Below the pieces are notes generated by a model. That model was not told where the DNA came from. It searched no databases and saw only the letters and a program-made list of their open reading frames with translations. 64,000 nucleotides of DNA from [Actinomadura] parvosata subsp. kistnae (GTDB lineage: Bacteria > Actinomycetota > Actinomycetes > Streptosporangiales > Streptosporangiaceae), in assembly GCF_900323885.1 (NCBI RefSeq), contig NZ_OOHJ01000022.1, positions 1 to 64,000 on the forward strand, in the 5' to 3' direction. Position numbers and translations under genes: made by a program. Numbering within the stretch: the first letter of the stretch is position 1; each line of letters opens with the position of its first letter. Positions 37,506 through 48,768 of this stretch are shown here, piece by piece.

Positions 37506-37721
37506 GGATGAGGAAGCCTTCGCGAGAAGGGCATGCCGGAGCGGGCATGCCTGGTGAGGGGTGGACGGAAAGAGCCGTCAGCTACAGAGCGACCCGTGCA
37601 GCCGGCACAGATCGATGTGCAGCCGCTCGACGAGCCACACGAACACCAGGGAAAACCTCACGGAGCACCACAACAGCGGCGAAAAGCCCCACATTCCCCG
37701 CAAACCGGGTGATCTACCTCA
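37506..37721. other. intergenic, nothing recognised
   Basis: The ~215 bases between the symporter start and the LLM gene end are somewhat A-rich but show no gene, clear hairpin or promoter that I can support. Confidence 0.4.
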
Positions 37722-38762
37722 CTACGCGGCAAACTCCTTGATCTTCTCGATCAGCCGGAGCCGCTCCTCGTGCGTCCCGGCGATCGGCGTCACGTTCAGG
37801 GTCGTCACGCCCGACTCCTTCATCGCCTGCACCCGGTCGCGCACGTAGCCCTCGCTGCCGATCAGCGACATCTTCTCCAGCAGCTCGGCCGGCACCTGCG
37901 CGGCCGCCTCGTCCTTCTTGCCCGCCAGGTAGAGGTCCTGGATCAGCTCGGCCTCCTTCTCGTAGCCGTAGCGCCGGGCCAGGTCGTTGTAGAAGTTCTT
38001 GCCGCGGGCGCCCATGCCGCCGATGTAGAGGGCCGCCGCCGGCCGCCCGAACTCCAGCAGCCCGGCCACGTCGTCGCCGATCGCCAGGCTGGCCTGGGCG
38101 ATCACGTCGAGCTCGCCCAGCTCGGGGTCGCGCTTGGCCTTGCCGGCGGCCAGGGCGGGGCCCCAGACGTCGGCGGCCTTCTCCGGCACGTAGAAGATCG
38201 GCTCCCAGCCCTCGGCCAGCTCGGCGGTCAGCTCGACGTTCTTCGGGCCGATGGCGGCCACCACGATGGGGATGCGCGGGCGTACCGGGTGGTTGATGAT
38301 CTTCAGGGGCTTGCCCAGGCCGGTGCCCTGGCCGGCGGGCAGCGGGACGGTGTAGTGGCGGCCCTCGTACTGGACGCGCTCGCGCCGCCAGACCTGGCGG
38401 CAGATCTCGATGACCTCCCTGGTACGCGCGAGCGGCGCGGTGTACGGCACCCCGTGGAAGCCCTCGATCACCTGCGGCCCCGACGCGCCGATGCCGAGCG
38501 TGAACCGCCCGTCGGAGACGTAGTCGAGACCGGCGGCCGTCATCGCCAGCAGCGTCGGCGTGCGCGAGTAGATCGGCAGGATGCCCGAGGCGATCTGCAC
38601 CCGCTCGGTCTTGGCCGCGATGTATCCCATCTGGCTGACGGCGTCGAAGGTGTAGGCCTCGGCCACGAACACGATGTCGAGCCCGGCCTTCTCGTAGTCG
38701 GCCAGCTCGGCCACGGACTCCTTGAAACCACCCGAGTACTTGAGTGCCATTCCGATGCGCAT
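37722..38762 (-). CDS. LLM-class F420-dependent oxidoreductase
   Basis: 346 residues, luciferase-like TIM barrel. It opens MRIGMALKYSGGF, with SGILPIYSRTPTLLAM, FTLGIGASGPQVIEGFHG (F420 phosphate region) and IPIVVAAIGPKNVELTAELAEGW. Such enzymes move hydride to or from F420 on unknown substrates. ATG at 38762 follows GGGAG by six bases. Confidence 0.88.
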   Translation of the reverse strand: MRIGMALKYSGGFKESVAELADYEKAGLDIVFVAEAYTFDAVSQMGYIAAKTERVQIASGILPIYSRTPTLLAMTAAGLDYVSDGRFTLGIGASGPQVIEGFHGVPYTAPLARTREVIEICRQVWRRERVQYEGRHYTVPLPAGQGTGLGKPLKIINHPVRPRIPIVVAAIGPKNVELTAELAEGWEPIFYVPEKAADVWGPALAAGKAKRDPELGELDVIAQASLAIGDDVAGLLEFGRPAAALYIGGMGARGKNFYNDLARRYGYEKEAELIQDLYLAGKKDEAAAQVPAELLEKMSLIGSEGYVRDRVQAMKESGVTTLNVTPIAGTHEERLRLIEKIKEFAA

Positions 38763-38855
38763 GCCGGGCTCCCGCTGGACCGAATGTTGTTCTGTTGCGA
38801 CTCGGACATGCTATCGCGTCGGTGTCGCGGGCAGGGAGCCGCTAGCCTGGTTCGG

Positions 38856-39743
38856 GTGCTGAGTCGGGTCGTCATCGTCGTCTCCGTGGTGGTGGCCGCG
38901 GCCCTGGCGGGGCATGGGCTGATCCCCGCTCTCGGCGGGTTCACCCCCGTCCTGGAGAGCCTGCTGCCCTGGATCGGGCTGGCCGTCCCGGTGCTGCTCG
39001 CCGGCGCCGCCGTGGCACGTTCCACCGCCGCCGCTGCCGCCGCGCTGGTGCCCGGGCTGGTGTGGGCGCTCATGTTCGGCTCCACGCTCTTCCGCTCGCC
39101 GCCCGGCGGGCCCAGCGACCTGGCCGTCGGCACCGTGAACGTCGGCGTGCGCAACAGCGCCTCGGGCGAGGCCGTGCGCGCGATCGCCAAAGACCTCGAC
39201 GTGCTGGCCGCGCAGGAGCTGACCAGGGGCGGGCCCGCGGCCAAGCAGCTCAACAAGATGTTCAAGTACCACTATCCGGTCAGCACCGTCGGCCTGTGGA
39301 GCCGCTACCCGATCAGCGAGACCAGGCCGCTCGACGTCGGCCTCGGCTGGCCGCGCGCCCTGCGCGCGGTCATCACCACCCCCAAGGGCAAGGTGACCGT
39401 CTACGTCATGCACCTGGCCTCGGCCAGGCCCGGCCACACCACCTCGCGCGACGCCTCGCTGGCGGCCGCGCGCAAGCTCATCGACGCCGACCCCAGCAAG
39501 CGCATCCTGCTGCTCGGCGACCTCAACACCGCCACCACCGACCGCGGCATGCGCGGCCTGACGCCGCCGCTCACCGACGCGCAGGTGGCGGCGGGCGACG
39601 GGTTCGGCTTCACCTGGCCGTCGGAGTTCCCGGTCACCCGGCCCGACCACATCCTGTTCAAGGGCATGACCGCCACCAAGGCGGGCGTGGCGCCGGCGAC
39701 CGGCAGCGACCACCGGGCCGCGATCGCCTCCCTACGCCTGTAG
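38856..39743 (+). CDS. membrane-anchored endonuclease/exonuclease/phosphatase family protein
   Basis: 295 residues. Three N-terminal membrane segments (about 3-75), then an EEP domain: GTVNVGVRN, DVLAAQELT (metal Glu), VMHLASAR, LLGDLNTA, TRPDHILFKG and GSDHRAAIASL. Nuclease or phospholipase-like activity outside the membrane is plausible. GTG at 38856 is my choice, with TAGCCT seven bases upstream hinting at a leaderless start; ATG at 38808 is possible. The 3' end overlaps the convergent mobA-like gene by 12 bases. Confidence 0.82.
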   Translation: MLSRVVIVVSVVVAAALAGHGLIPALGGFTPVLESLLPWIGLAVPVLLAGAAVARSTAAAAAALVPGLVWALMFGSTLFRSPPGGPSDLAVGTVNVGVRNSASGEAVRAIAKDLDVLAAQELTRGGPAAKQLNKMFKYHYPVSTVGLWSRYPISETRPLDVGLGWPRALRAVITTPKGKVTVYVMHLASARPGHTTSRDASLAAARKLIDADPSKRILLLGDLNTATTDRGMRGLTPPLTDAQVAAGDGFGFTWPSEFPVTRPDHILFKGMTATKAGVAPATGSDHRAAIASLRL

Positions 39744-40297
39744 GCGGGCCAGGTCCTCCGGTGTGTCGATGTCCGCCGGGTCGCCGTGCTCGTCGCACGG
39801 CACCTCCGTGACCAGCTCCGGATGCGCCTTCATGTACGCCCGCGCCCCCACGTCGCCCACGGCCAGCTCCGCCACCCCGGCGAAGTGCGGCCGGGTGATC
39901 AGCACGGGGTTCCTGCGCCGGCCGCCGTAGGTCGCGACCGCCAGCCCCTTCGCGCCCGAGCCGATCAGCGCGCGCACCGCGCCCGGCCCGATCAGCGGCT
40001 GGTCGATCAGCGCGACCACCACCGACTCGGCCTCCTCGGGCAGCGCGGCCAGGCCGACCCGCAGCGACGACCCCATCCCCGAGGCCCAGCCGGCGTTGCG
40101 CACCGTCACCGCCCCGCGCACCTGCACCGTCGCCGCGCCGAGCACCACCACGACCGGGTGGCAGCCGCCCTCCTCCAGCAGCCGCACCCCCGGTCCACCA
40201 GCCGCTCGCCCGCGTACTCGACCAGCGCCTTGGGCCGCCCCAGCCGGCTGCCCTCGCCGGCGGCCAGGAGCAGCCCGGCCGTCTTCGACGCCCTCAT
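39732..40297 (-). CDS. MobA-like nucleotidyltransferase, frameshifted
   Basis: The N-terminal part (AGLLLAAGEGSRLGRPKALVEYAG, the NTP-binding loop) is in one frame; from RLLEEGGCHPVVVVLGAA to the end (IDQPLIGPG, DIDTPEDLARL) it is in another. Adding one G to the run at 40187-40191 restores a continuous ~188-residue protein. It resembles MocA-type molybdenum-cofactor cytidylyltransferases. ATGA overlap with xdhC. Likely sequencing error. Confidence 0.8.
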
Positions 40298-41385
40298 GGC
40301 AGCTCGTGGTGGATGCGGCCGTCCGTGGTGGACAGCGGGCGGCCCGAGCCGCCCCAGCGCAGCTGGATCAGCTCGGCGGCGATCGAGACGGCCGTCTCCT
40401 CCGGCGTGCGCGCGCCCAGGTCGAGGCCGATCGGCGAGCGCAGCCTGGCCAGCTCGTCCTCGGTGAGCCCGGCCTCGCGCAGCCGGGCCAGCCGGTCGTC
40501 GTGGGTGCGGCGCGAGCCCATCGCGCCGACGTACCCGGCGCCGGTGCGCAACGCCACCTCCAGCAGCGGCACGTCGAACTTCGGATCATGGGTCAGCACA
40601 CAGATCACCGTACGCTCGTCCACCTGCACCGACGACAGGTAGTCGTGCGGCCACTTGACCACCACCTCGTCGGCGTCGGGGAACCGCTTGGCGGTGGCGA
40701 AGACCGGCCGCGCGTCGCACACCGTGACGTGGTAGCCGAGGAACTTGCCCACCCTGGCCACCGCCGCGGCGAAGTCGATCGCCCCGAACACCAGCATCCG
40801 CGGCGGCGGCGCGAACGAGTGCACGAACACCGACAGGTCGTCCAGCCGCCGCTCCCCCTGCCCGCCGTAGTGCCGCAGGCCCGTCAGCCCCTGGGCGAGC
40901 ATGCCGCGGGCGTCGTCGTCCACGGCGTCGTCGAGGCGTTCGAGGCCGAGCGAGCCCTTGGCCCGGTCCGGCCAGATGACGCGGCGCGCCCCGACCTGGC
41001 CAGGGCCGGAGACGATCGTGGCCACGGCGACCGGCTCGTGCGCGTCCACCGACGCCGCGATCTCGCCCAGCTCGGGGAACGTCTCGATCGAGACCGGCTC
41101 CACCAGGATGTCGATGATGCCGCCGCAGGTGAGCCCGACGGCGAACGCGTCGTCGTCGCTCACGCCGTACCGCTGCAGGACGGGCGTCTCGATCTCGGCG
41201 GCCAGCTCGAACACCGCGCCCTCGACGCAGCCGCCCGACACGCTGCCGACCACCTCGTCACCGCGCACCGCCATCGCCGCGCCCGGCGGCCTGGGCGCGC
41301 TGCTCCACGTGCCGACCACCGTGGCCAGCCCGAACCTGAGCCCCGAGCGCCACCACTTCATGATCTCCGGCAGCACGTCACGCAT
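40294..41385 (-). CDS. XdhC/CoxI family molybdoenzyme maturation protein
   Basis: 363 residues. N-terminal XdhC-CoxI domain with ATVVGTWSSAPRPPGAAMAV, GSVSGGCVEGAV and GLTCGG; C-terminal Rossmann domain (VFGAIDFAAAVARVGKFLGY, HDPKFDVPLL, YVGAMGSRRTHDDR). It delivers sulfurated molybdenum cofactor to xanthine-dehydrogenase-type enzymes. ATG at 41385 has GAAAGG eight bases upstream and overlaps the VWA gene by 8 bases. Confidence 0.92.
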   Translation of the reverse strand: MRDVLPEIMKWWRSGLRFGLATVVGTWSSAPRPPGAAMAVRGDEVVGSVSGGCVEGAVFELAAEIETPVLQRYGVSDDDAFAVGLTCGGIIDILVEPVSIETFPELGEIAASVDAHEPVAVATIVSGPGQVGARRVIWPDRAKGSLGLERLDDAVDDDARGMLAQGLTGLRHYGGQGERRLDDLSVFVHSFAPPPRMLVFGAIDFAAAVARVGKFLGYHVTVCDARPVFATAKRFPDADEVVVKWPHDYLSSVQVDERTVICVLTHDPKFDVPLLEVALRTGAGYVGAMGSRRTHDDRLARLREAGLTEDELARLRSPIGLDLGARTPEETAVSIAAELIQLRWGGSGRPLSTTDGRIHHELP

Positions 41386-42469
41386 GGGCGAGCCTTTCGC
41401 TGAGTTGCTCGAAGGCGGCCAGGCTGTGCCCGGCCACCAGGTCGTCAAGGTACGGCAGGGCGGCCCGCATGCCGCCGGTCAGCGGCTGGTAGTCCTCGTA
41501 CCCCTTGTGCGGGTTGACCCAGATCACCTGGTACGCCTGCCTGGCCAGCCTGGCCATCTGCGTGCCCAGCAGCTCCGGATCGCCGCGCTCCCACCCGTCG
41601 GAGGCGATCACCACGATCGCGCCCCTGGCGCTGAAACGGGCGAGATACTCCTTGAGTTCCTCCCCCAGCCGGGTGCCGCCGCTCCAGTCGGGCACGACCT
41701 TCGACACCTCGTTCAGCGCGGTGCCCGGGTCGCGGTGGCGCAGCTCCGCGGTGATCGGGGTGAGGCGAGTGCCGACCGAGTAGACCCTGGTGGCCCTCGG
41801 CTCGCTCCTGACCAGCGCGTGGGCGAAGCGCAGCAGGGTCTCGGCGTACGGGGCCATCGAGCCGCTCACGTCCACGAACAGCACCACCGTGCGCGGCCTG
41901 GTGGTGTGCCTGCGGTGGCGCAGCCGGGCCACCTCGCCCTTCCTGAGCGCGTCGCGGATCGTGCGGCGCTGGTCGAGCGCGCCCCGGTGGGCGCTCTCGA
42001 AGCGCCGCGAGCGCCGCCGCGCCCGGCCGCCCTTCAGCAGCGCCATCATGCGGTGCACCTCGGCCCGCTCGGCGTCGGTGAGCCGGGCGACGTCGCGGTG
42101 CCGCAGCACCTCGATCCGGCTGGCGGTGGCCGGGGCCGTCGTGCCGTCGTCCTCGCCACCGCTCACGCCGTCGTCCTGCCGCTCGGCCAGGTGGCGGGTG
42201 ACGCTCGTCGTGGCCGTACGCTGCAGCGCCGCCTTCCTGCCGCCGAAGTACGCGGCGAAGCACCGGTCGTAGCGGGGCAGGTCGTCGGGGCCGGCGCACA
42301 ACGTCAGCCGCCCCGCCCAGTACACCTCCCCGGGATCGGTCACGTCGAGGTGGCCGAGCGCCTTGAGCAGGCTCTGCGTACGCTCGTGATCGGCCGCGAC
42401 GCCCGCCGCGCGCAGCGTCCTGGCGAACCCCGTCATCGTGGCGGCGAGCTCGTCCATGGGCTCATCCAT
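41378..42469 (-). CDS. VWA (CoxE-like) protein
   Basis: 363 residues. The C-terminal half is a VWA domain with an intact MIDAS: VVLFVDVSGSMAPYAE, GGTRLGEEL, IASDGWERGDPE. The N-terminal half is helical and basic near HRGALDQRRTIRDALRKGEVARL. CoxE proteins work with the MoxR ATPase CoxD to build the active site of CO dehydrogenase or related enzymes. It overlaps the MoxR gene by 8 bases. Confidence 0.9.
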   Translation of the reverse strand: MDEPMDELAATMTGFARTLRAAGVAADHERTQSLLKALGHLDVTDPGEVYWAGRLTLCAGPDDLPRYDRCFAAYFGGRKAALQRTATTSVTRHLAERQDDGVSGGEDDGTTAPATASRIEVLRHRDVARLTDAERAEVHRMMALLKGGRARRRSRRFESAHRGALDQRRTIRDALRKGEVARLRHRRHTTRPRTVVLFVDVSGSMAPYAETLLRFAHALVRSEPRATRVYSVGTRLTPITAELRHRDPGTALNEVSKVVPDWSGGTRLGEELKEYLARFSARGAIVVIASDGWERGDPELLGTQMARLARQAYQVIWVNPHKGYEDYQPLTGGMRAALPYLDDLVAGHSLAAFEQLSERLAHA

Positions 42470-43328
42470 GCGTGAGCAGCCCGTTGCCGAGCGCCGCCGC
42501 GACGTCCTCGCGGTACTTCAGCGCCGCGCCCAGCGTGGCGGCGGCCAGGCCCGGGTCCAGCTCCTTCGCGCCCAGCGTCAGCAGCGCCTCCGTCCAGTCC
42601 AGCGTCTCGGCCACGCCCGGCGGCTTGACCAGGTCCGCCTGCCGCAACCGCTCGGCCGCCCGCGCCACCTGCACCGCCAGCGTCTCGGTGCAGCCGGGCA
42701 GCCGGCGCAGCAGGATCGCCACCTCCCGGTCGAAGCTCGGGTGCTCCAGCCAGTGGTAGAGGCAGCGTCGCTTGAGCGCGTCGTGCACCTCGCGCGTGCG
42801 GTTCGAGGTCACCACGACCACCGGCGGCGTCCTGGCCTTGACCGTGCCCAGCTCGGGGATCGAGATCGTGAAGTCGGAGAGCACCTCCAGCAGGAACGCC
42901 TCGAACTCGTCGTCGGCCCGGTCGATCTCGTCCACCAGCAGCACGCTCGGCTGCGTCTCGATCGCCTTCAGCAGGGGCCGCGCGATGAGGAACCTGCGGT
43001 CGTAGATCTCGCCCTCCAGCCGGCCCACATCCGTGATCCCGGCGGCCTCGGCGGCCTTGAGGTGGAGGAGCTGGCGGGCGAAGTCCCAGTCGTACAGCGC
43101 CTGGGCGGCGTCAAGGCCCTCGTAGCACTGGAGCCTGATCAGCGGCGCCTTCAGCAGCGCGGCGAGCGTCTTGGCCAGCTCCGTCTTGCCGACCCCCGCC
43201 TCCCCTTCGAGGAACAGCGGCCGCCCCATCCGCAGCGCGAGGAAGGCGGCCGTGGCCAGCCCCTCGTCGGCGAGGTAGGCGTGCCGGTCGAGCAGCTCGA
43301 TGAGCTTGTCCGGCGACTGGATGTCCAT
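42462..43328 (-). CDS. MoxR-type AAA+ ATPase (CoxD-like)
   Basis: 288 residues. Walker A FLEGEAGVGKTELAKTL, Walker B VLLVDEIDRADDEFEAFLLE, sensor VVVTSNRTREVHDALKRRCLYHWLEHP. The size and the DRADDEFEAFLLEVLSDF segment match CoxD. ATG at 43328 lacks a clear RBS. It starts the MoxR-VWA-XdhC-MobA operon; no molybdenum hydroxylase subunit is in the window. Confidence 0.9.
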   Translation of the reverse strand: MDIQSPDKLIELLDRHAYLADEGLATAAFLALRMGRPLFLEGEAGVGKTELAKTLAALLKAPLIRLQCYEGLDAAQALYDWDFARQLLHLKAAEAAGITDVGRLEGEIYDRRFLIARPLLKAIETQPSVLLVDEIDRADDEFEAFLLEVLSDFTISIPELGTVKARTPPVVVVTSNRTREVHDALKRRCLYHWLEHPSFDREVAILLRRLPGCTETLAVQVARAAERLRQADLVKPPGVAETLDWTEALLTLGAKELDPGLAAATLGAALKYREDVAAALGNGLLTHG

Positions 43329-43450
43329 TGCCGTGATTGTCCGCCGCAGCACCCCTTCAGGCTACGTCCCCACCCGCTTCGGCGATATTCGCCCGGCGCC
43401 CCCGTCACGGGCTGTAAACTCCTGCTCACCGCACGAAAGGACGACAAGGC

Positions 43451-43699
43451 GTGCCCGTACCCCCAGGCATGCCGGAGTCGTGGGACGACCACCACGTATC
43501 GCCGGCAACCAGAGAGCTCCGCAAGATCACCGCCGCCCGCAGGGCGATCGACGTCGCCCTGCAGACCCGCTTCCTGTGGATCAGCCAGGAGAAGCGCGAC
43601 GCCATCGCCACCTGTGACGACCTTGAGCTGCTGCGGCAGTGGCTGATCCGCATCCTCACCGTCGACACGGTCGACGAGCTGTTCCCCGAGCCGAGCTAG
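43451..43699 (+). CDS. small hypothetical protein with a DUF4351-like tail
   Basis: 82 residues from GTG at 43451, after AAAGGA...AAGG. The end, LLRQWLIRILTVDTVDELF, resembles the C-terminal tail of Rpn/DUF4351-type proteins, but there is no nuclease domain. The TAG stop overlaps the stop of the opposing PH-domain gene (CTAG). Codon pattern looks coding. Confidence 0.65.
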   Translation: MPVPPGMPESWDDHHVSPATRELRKITAARRAIDVALQTRFLWISQEKRDAIATCDDLELLRQWLIRILTVDTVDELFPEPS

Positions 43700-44148
43700 T
43701 GGTCGGGGGCCTCGCCGCGTGCCTTGATCAGGGCGCGCAGCTCCGCCGTGGCGCGACGGGCGCGCTCCTTCTCCGACCCCTGGATCCCCATGGCCCCGAC
43801 CGTACGCCCGTCGGCCAGGTCGAGCCGCGGCCACGGATCGCCCACCACCATCTGCACGTCCAGCACCTCCGGCCACGTCACCCGGTGGGTGCGGACGGCG
43901 TTGACGATGGTGAGCCCCTCGTCGTCGGCCTCCACGCGTACCCGGCCCAGCAGGTGCAGCACCCACGCCACCGCGCACGCGAACGCCACGATCGCCACCC
44001 GGTCGGGCAGCTTGAACGGCGGGGCGATCAGGACCGCCATCACCACCGCCCCCACCACGATCACGACCGCGAAGCCGTAGGCGACGACACGGCCCCGGCG
44101 CGGACGCCAGGTGACGGGCAGGGGCGGCGGGGACACGGGCTCTGGCAC
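43696..44148 (-). CDS. PH-domain (bPH) membrane protein
   Basis: 150 residues: basic N-terminus, two membrane segments (about 22-44 and 50-68), then a bacterial PH-like domain (VEADDEGLTIVNAVRTHRVTWPEVLDVQMV). Proteins of this type commonly follow ribH in actinobacteria. The function is unknown. It begins 19 bases after ribH. Confidence 0.8.
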   Translation of the reverse strand: MPEPVSPPPLPVTWRPRRGRVVAYGFAVVIVVGAVVMAVLIAPPFKLPDRVAIVAFACAVAWVLHLLGRVRVEADDEGLTIVNAVRTHRVTWPEVLDVQMVVGDPWPRLDLADGRTVGAMGIQGSEKERARRATAELRALIKARGEAPDH

Positions 44149-44167
44149 GAGGGAAACCTACCGTAGA

Positions 44168-45862
<1,695 letters not shown>

Positions 45863-45866
<4 letters not shown>

Positions 45867-46522
45867 TGCGCCACCGCCACGCTCAGGGGCCCCGTACGGT
45901 ATTCGCGCAACCACTTCACGAACCCGACCAGGACCAGCACGAAGAACACGCCGTACACCGCTCCGGAGACCACCAGCCCCGAGCTGAACGCCAGCGGCAC
46001 ACCCACCAGGTCCACCGCCACCCACACGATCCAGAAGTCCACCAGCGCCCGGCCCTGCGCCCAGGTGGCCATCGCGCTGCCGACGAAGATGTAGGCGTCG
46101 GCCGCCACCAGGAACGCGCCCTTCGGCAGCGGCACCTGCGCGCCCCACGACAACCCCGTGACGAAGAACAGCAGCCCCACCACGGCCGTGCCCACCAGCA
46201 TGATGCCGATCAGCAGCGAGCGCTCCCACCACATGGCCGGCCGCACCGCGAGCCGCCCGCCGTCCTGCGTGCCGCGCCGCCACGCCCACCAGCCGTAGAC
46301 GGCCAGGCCCGCGAACAGCGCCTGCTTCAGCGCGTTGCCCGTGACGTGGGCGTTGATCGAGGCGGCGAACAGCAGCACCGCCCCGGCGAACTGCACCGGC
46401 CACGTCCACATCGACTTGCGCATGGCGAGCAGGACCGTGGCCAGGGCGGCGATGTTGCCCACCAGGTCGGTCCAGAGCACATGCGTGCCGAAGATCTCAA
46501 ATCCGGCGTTGAGCCAGCTCAT
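45863..46522 (-). CDS. ribM: RibM, PnuC-family riboflavin transporter
   Basis: 219 residues with about seven membrane segments. PnuC signatures: [27 protein letters not shown] and [18 protein letters not shown]. Within a rib operon under an FMN riboswitch it is best read as the riboflavin facilitator RibM rather than the nicotinamide-riboside carrier PnuC. Start overlaps the ribE stop by four bases. Confidence 0.88.
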
Positions 46523-47109
46523 CGCCTGACCACCAGCCTCTCCACATATTTGGCGATCACGTCCACCTCGATGTTGACCACGTCACCCACCCGCCGCTCA
46601 CCCATCGTGGTGAGCTTCAGCGTGGTCGGGATGAGGCTCACGCCGAAGCTGTCGTCGTCAACCGTCGTCACCGTCAGGCTGATTCCGTCGATGGCGATCG
46701 AGCCCTTCTCCGCGACGTACGGGGCGATCGGCTCCGGCAGGGAGAAGCGCAGGTCGTCCCAGCTCTCGCCCGGGTCGCGGGAGAGCAGGACGGCGGTGCC
46801 GTCCACGTGGCCCTGCACGATGTGGCCGCCGAGGCGCTGGTCGGCGCGGACGGCGCGCTCCAGGTTCACCGCCGAGCCCTCGGCGAGGCCGCCCAGGGAG
46901 CTGCGGTCGAGCGACTCCTTGATCACGTCGACGGTGAACACGTCGTCCTTGACCTCGACGACCGTGAGGCAGACGCCGTTGACGGCGATCGAGTCGCCGT
47001 GCTTGGCGTCGGAGGTGACGACCGGGCCGCGCACCGACAGCAGCGCGCCGCCGCCCGCCTGGTCGATGGCCACCACTTCGCCCTTTTCCTCAATGATTCC
47101 GGTGAACAT
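46519..47109 (-). CDS. ribE: riboflavin synthase alpha chain
   Basis: 196 residues, two lumazine-binding repeats: MFTGIIEEKG...SIAVNGVCLTV and HIVQGHVDGTA...SIAIDGISLTV. It dismutates lumazine to riboflavin. ATG at 47109 (GGGAG upstream) overlaps the ribD stop by one base; a GTG one codon earlier is possible. Confidence 0.95.
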   Translation of the reverse strand: MFTGIIEEKGEVVAIDQAGGGALLSVRGPVVTSDAKHGDSIAVNGVCLTVVEVKDDVFTVDVIKESLDRSSLGGLAEGSAVNLERAVRADQRLGGHIVQGHVDGTAVLLSRDPGESWDDLRFSLPEPIAPYVAEKGSIAIDGISLTVTTVDDDSFGVSLIPTTLKLTTMGERRVGDVVNIEVDVIAKYVERLVVRR

Positions 47110-48651
47110 CACTTCTCCCTGCCTGATTGGTTGACGGGCCGGGCAACAAGCCGCACGTCCGGCCCGATAAGGGAAACTTCGTCAAATCTCAGGCGATGCA
47201 GGTCCGCGATCGTCCCCACCCCGGCCGCCCCCAGCGCCGCCCGCCCCGAGCCCAGCAACGCCGGCGCCAGATACGCCACCACCCGATCCACCAGCCCCTG
47301 CCGCACGAACGCCCCGGCCAGCGTGGGCCCGCCCTCCAGGAACACGCTCACGACGTCCCGCGCGGCCAGCTCCCGCAACAACACCTCAAGATCGAGACCG
47401 CCGTCGCGACGGGGCAGGCGCAGGAGATCGGCGTCGAGGCGGGTGTCGGCGTCCTCGGCGACGGCGATGAGGGTGGGGGCCTGGTCGTCGAGCACGCGAG
47501 CGGACGGAGGCGTCCGCCCCTCGGCATCGACCACGACCCGCACCGGCCCCCGCCTCCCGGCCCCCTCACTCCGGCCCACGCCCTCCCGGCCCCTCACCCC
47601 GGCCCGCGCCCCTCCCGGTCCCCTCGCTTCGGCCCGCGCCCCTTCCGGCCCCCTCGCTTCGGCCCGCGCCCCTTCCGGATCCAGCGGACCCCGCTGGCCT
47701 CACGGCACTTGAGCCGCCGACAGCGCCGCCCAGCGCATCGTCGAGCTCCTCAGCCGAGCCGACGCCACTCAGGCCCACCGCCGCCCCCGAAACGGCGCCG
47801 TTCGGGTCCGCTGCCGGAGCCGAGCCGGCCCTGCCACGCGACGCATCGCCGGGCCGCGCAGCGGAGTCGCCACCGCTCGGGCCGGCCCCCGCCCCGGAAC
47901 CGGCGCTCGCGACCCCCTGCGGCCCGGTCGGAGCGTCCGAGTGTGCGTGGGCGGGCGCTGCGGCGGCGACGGGCCATGCGGCGGCGGTGGCGGATGCCGT
48001 AGTCGTGGTCGTGGGTGGGCGGGCGGTGAGGTGGGGGTCGTCGGCGAGGACGGTGCCAATGCCGGCGATGATCGCGTCGGCGGCGGCCCGGAGCCGGTGC
48101 ACGTCGGCACGTGCCTCGGGCGAGGTGATCCACTTGCTGGTGCCGTCCTCGGCCGCCGACCGCCCGTCGAGCGTGGCGGCGAACTTCCACGTCACGTGCG
48201 ACCGCCCGAGCCGCGCGTACGTCAGCCACTCCTCGTTGACCCGCTCGGCCGCCTCGGCGAGCACCCCGGCCGTGACGGCCACGCCGTGCTCGCGCAGCCG
48301 CGCCGCCCCGCCGGCCGCCTTCGGGTTGGGGTCGGGCACGGCGATCACGACCCGCGCCACCCCCGCCGCCAGCAGCGCGCGGCTGCACGGCCCCGTGCGG
48401 CCGGTGTGGTCGCAGGGCTCCAGCGTCACGTACGCGGTGCCGCCCCGGGCCCGCTCCCCGGCCTGCGCCAGGGCGACGACCTCGGCGTGCGGCCCGCCGG
48501 CGTAGGCGTGGAAGCCCTCGCCGGCGACCTGACCGGCGGCGTCGAGCACGACGCAGCCCACGACGGGGTTGGGGCTGGTGCTGCCGTGCCCGTGCGCGGC
48601 CAGCTCGACGGCGCGCGCCATGTGGGCGGCGTCTTGCGCGGGTGTCTGCAA
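47109..48651 (-). CDS. ribD: RibD deaminase/reductase with low-complexity insertion and frameshift
   Basis: Deaminase half is intact: zinc motifs HAEVVALA and EPCDHTGRTGPC. The reductase starts with VTWKFAATLDGRSAAEDG and GIGTVLADDPHLTAR, then ~155 residues of Ala/Gly/Ser/Pro low complexity ending in GRGAGRSEGA repeats replace a short loop. The frame then breaks within C-runs at 47559-47616 and resumes as GPVRVVVDAEGRTPPSARVL to SVFLEGGPTLAGAFV. TTG at 48651 follows TAGGAG by eight bases; ATG at 48621 is an alternative. Lies directly under the FMN riboswitch. Confidence 0.85.
47559..47676. repeat. 29/30-bp tandem repeat within ribD
   Basis: Four units of GGCCCCCTCGCTTCGGCCCG followed by CGCCCCTTCC, at 47559-47587 (29), 47588-47616 (29), 47617-47646 (30) and 47647-47676 (30). 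The 30-bp units keep frame as a 10-residue repeat; the two 29-bp units each lack one C, which explains the frame loss. Confidence 0.8.
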
Positions 48652-48768
48652 CCCCGGGTCTCCTACTCGCCAGTAGCTCCAAGCCACGGCGGGCCCCGGG
48701 GGATCTTGTGCCAGGATGCGGCAACTGCCGCACCACGGCAGGCGCCCGGCTGGGACGCCGGACACCTC

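Noticed and set aside
39732-43328. Complete CO dehydrogenase locus
   Set aside because: Only maturation genes are present; no coxS/M/L-like sequence is found.
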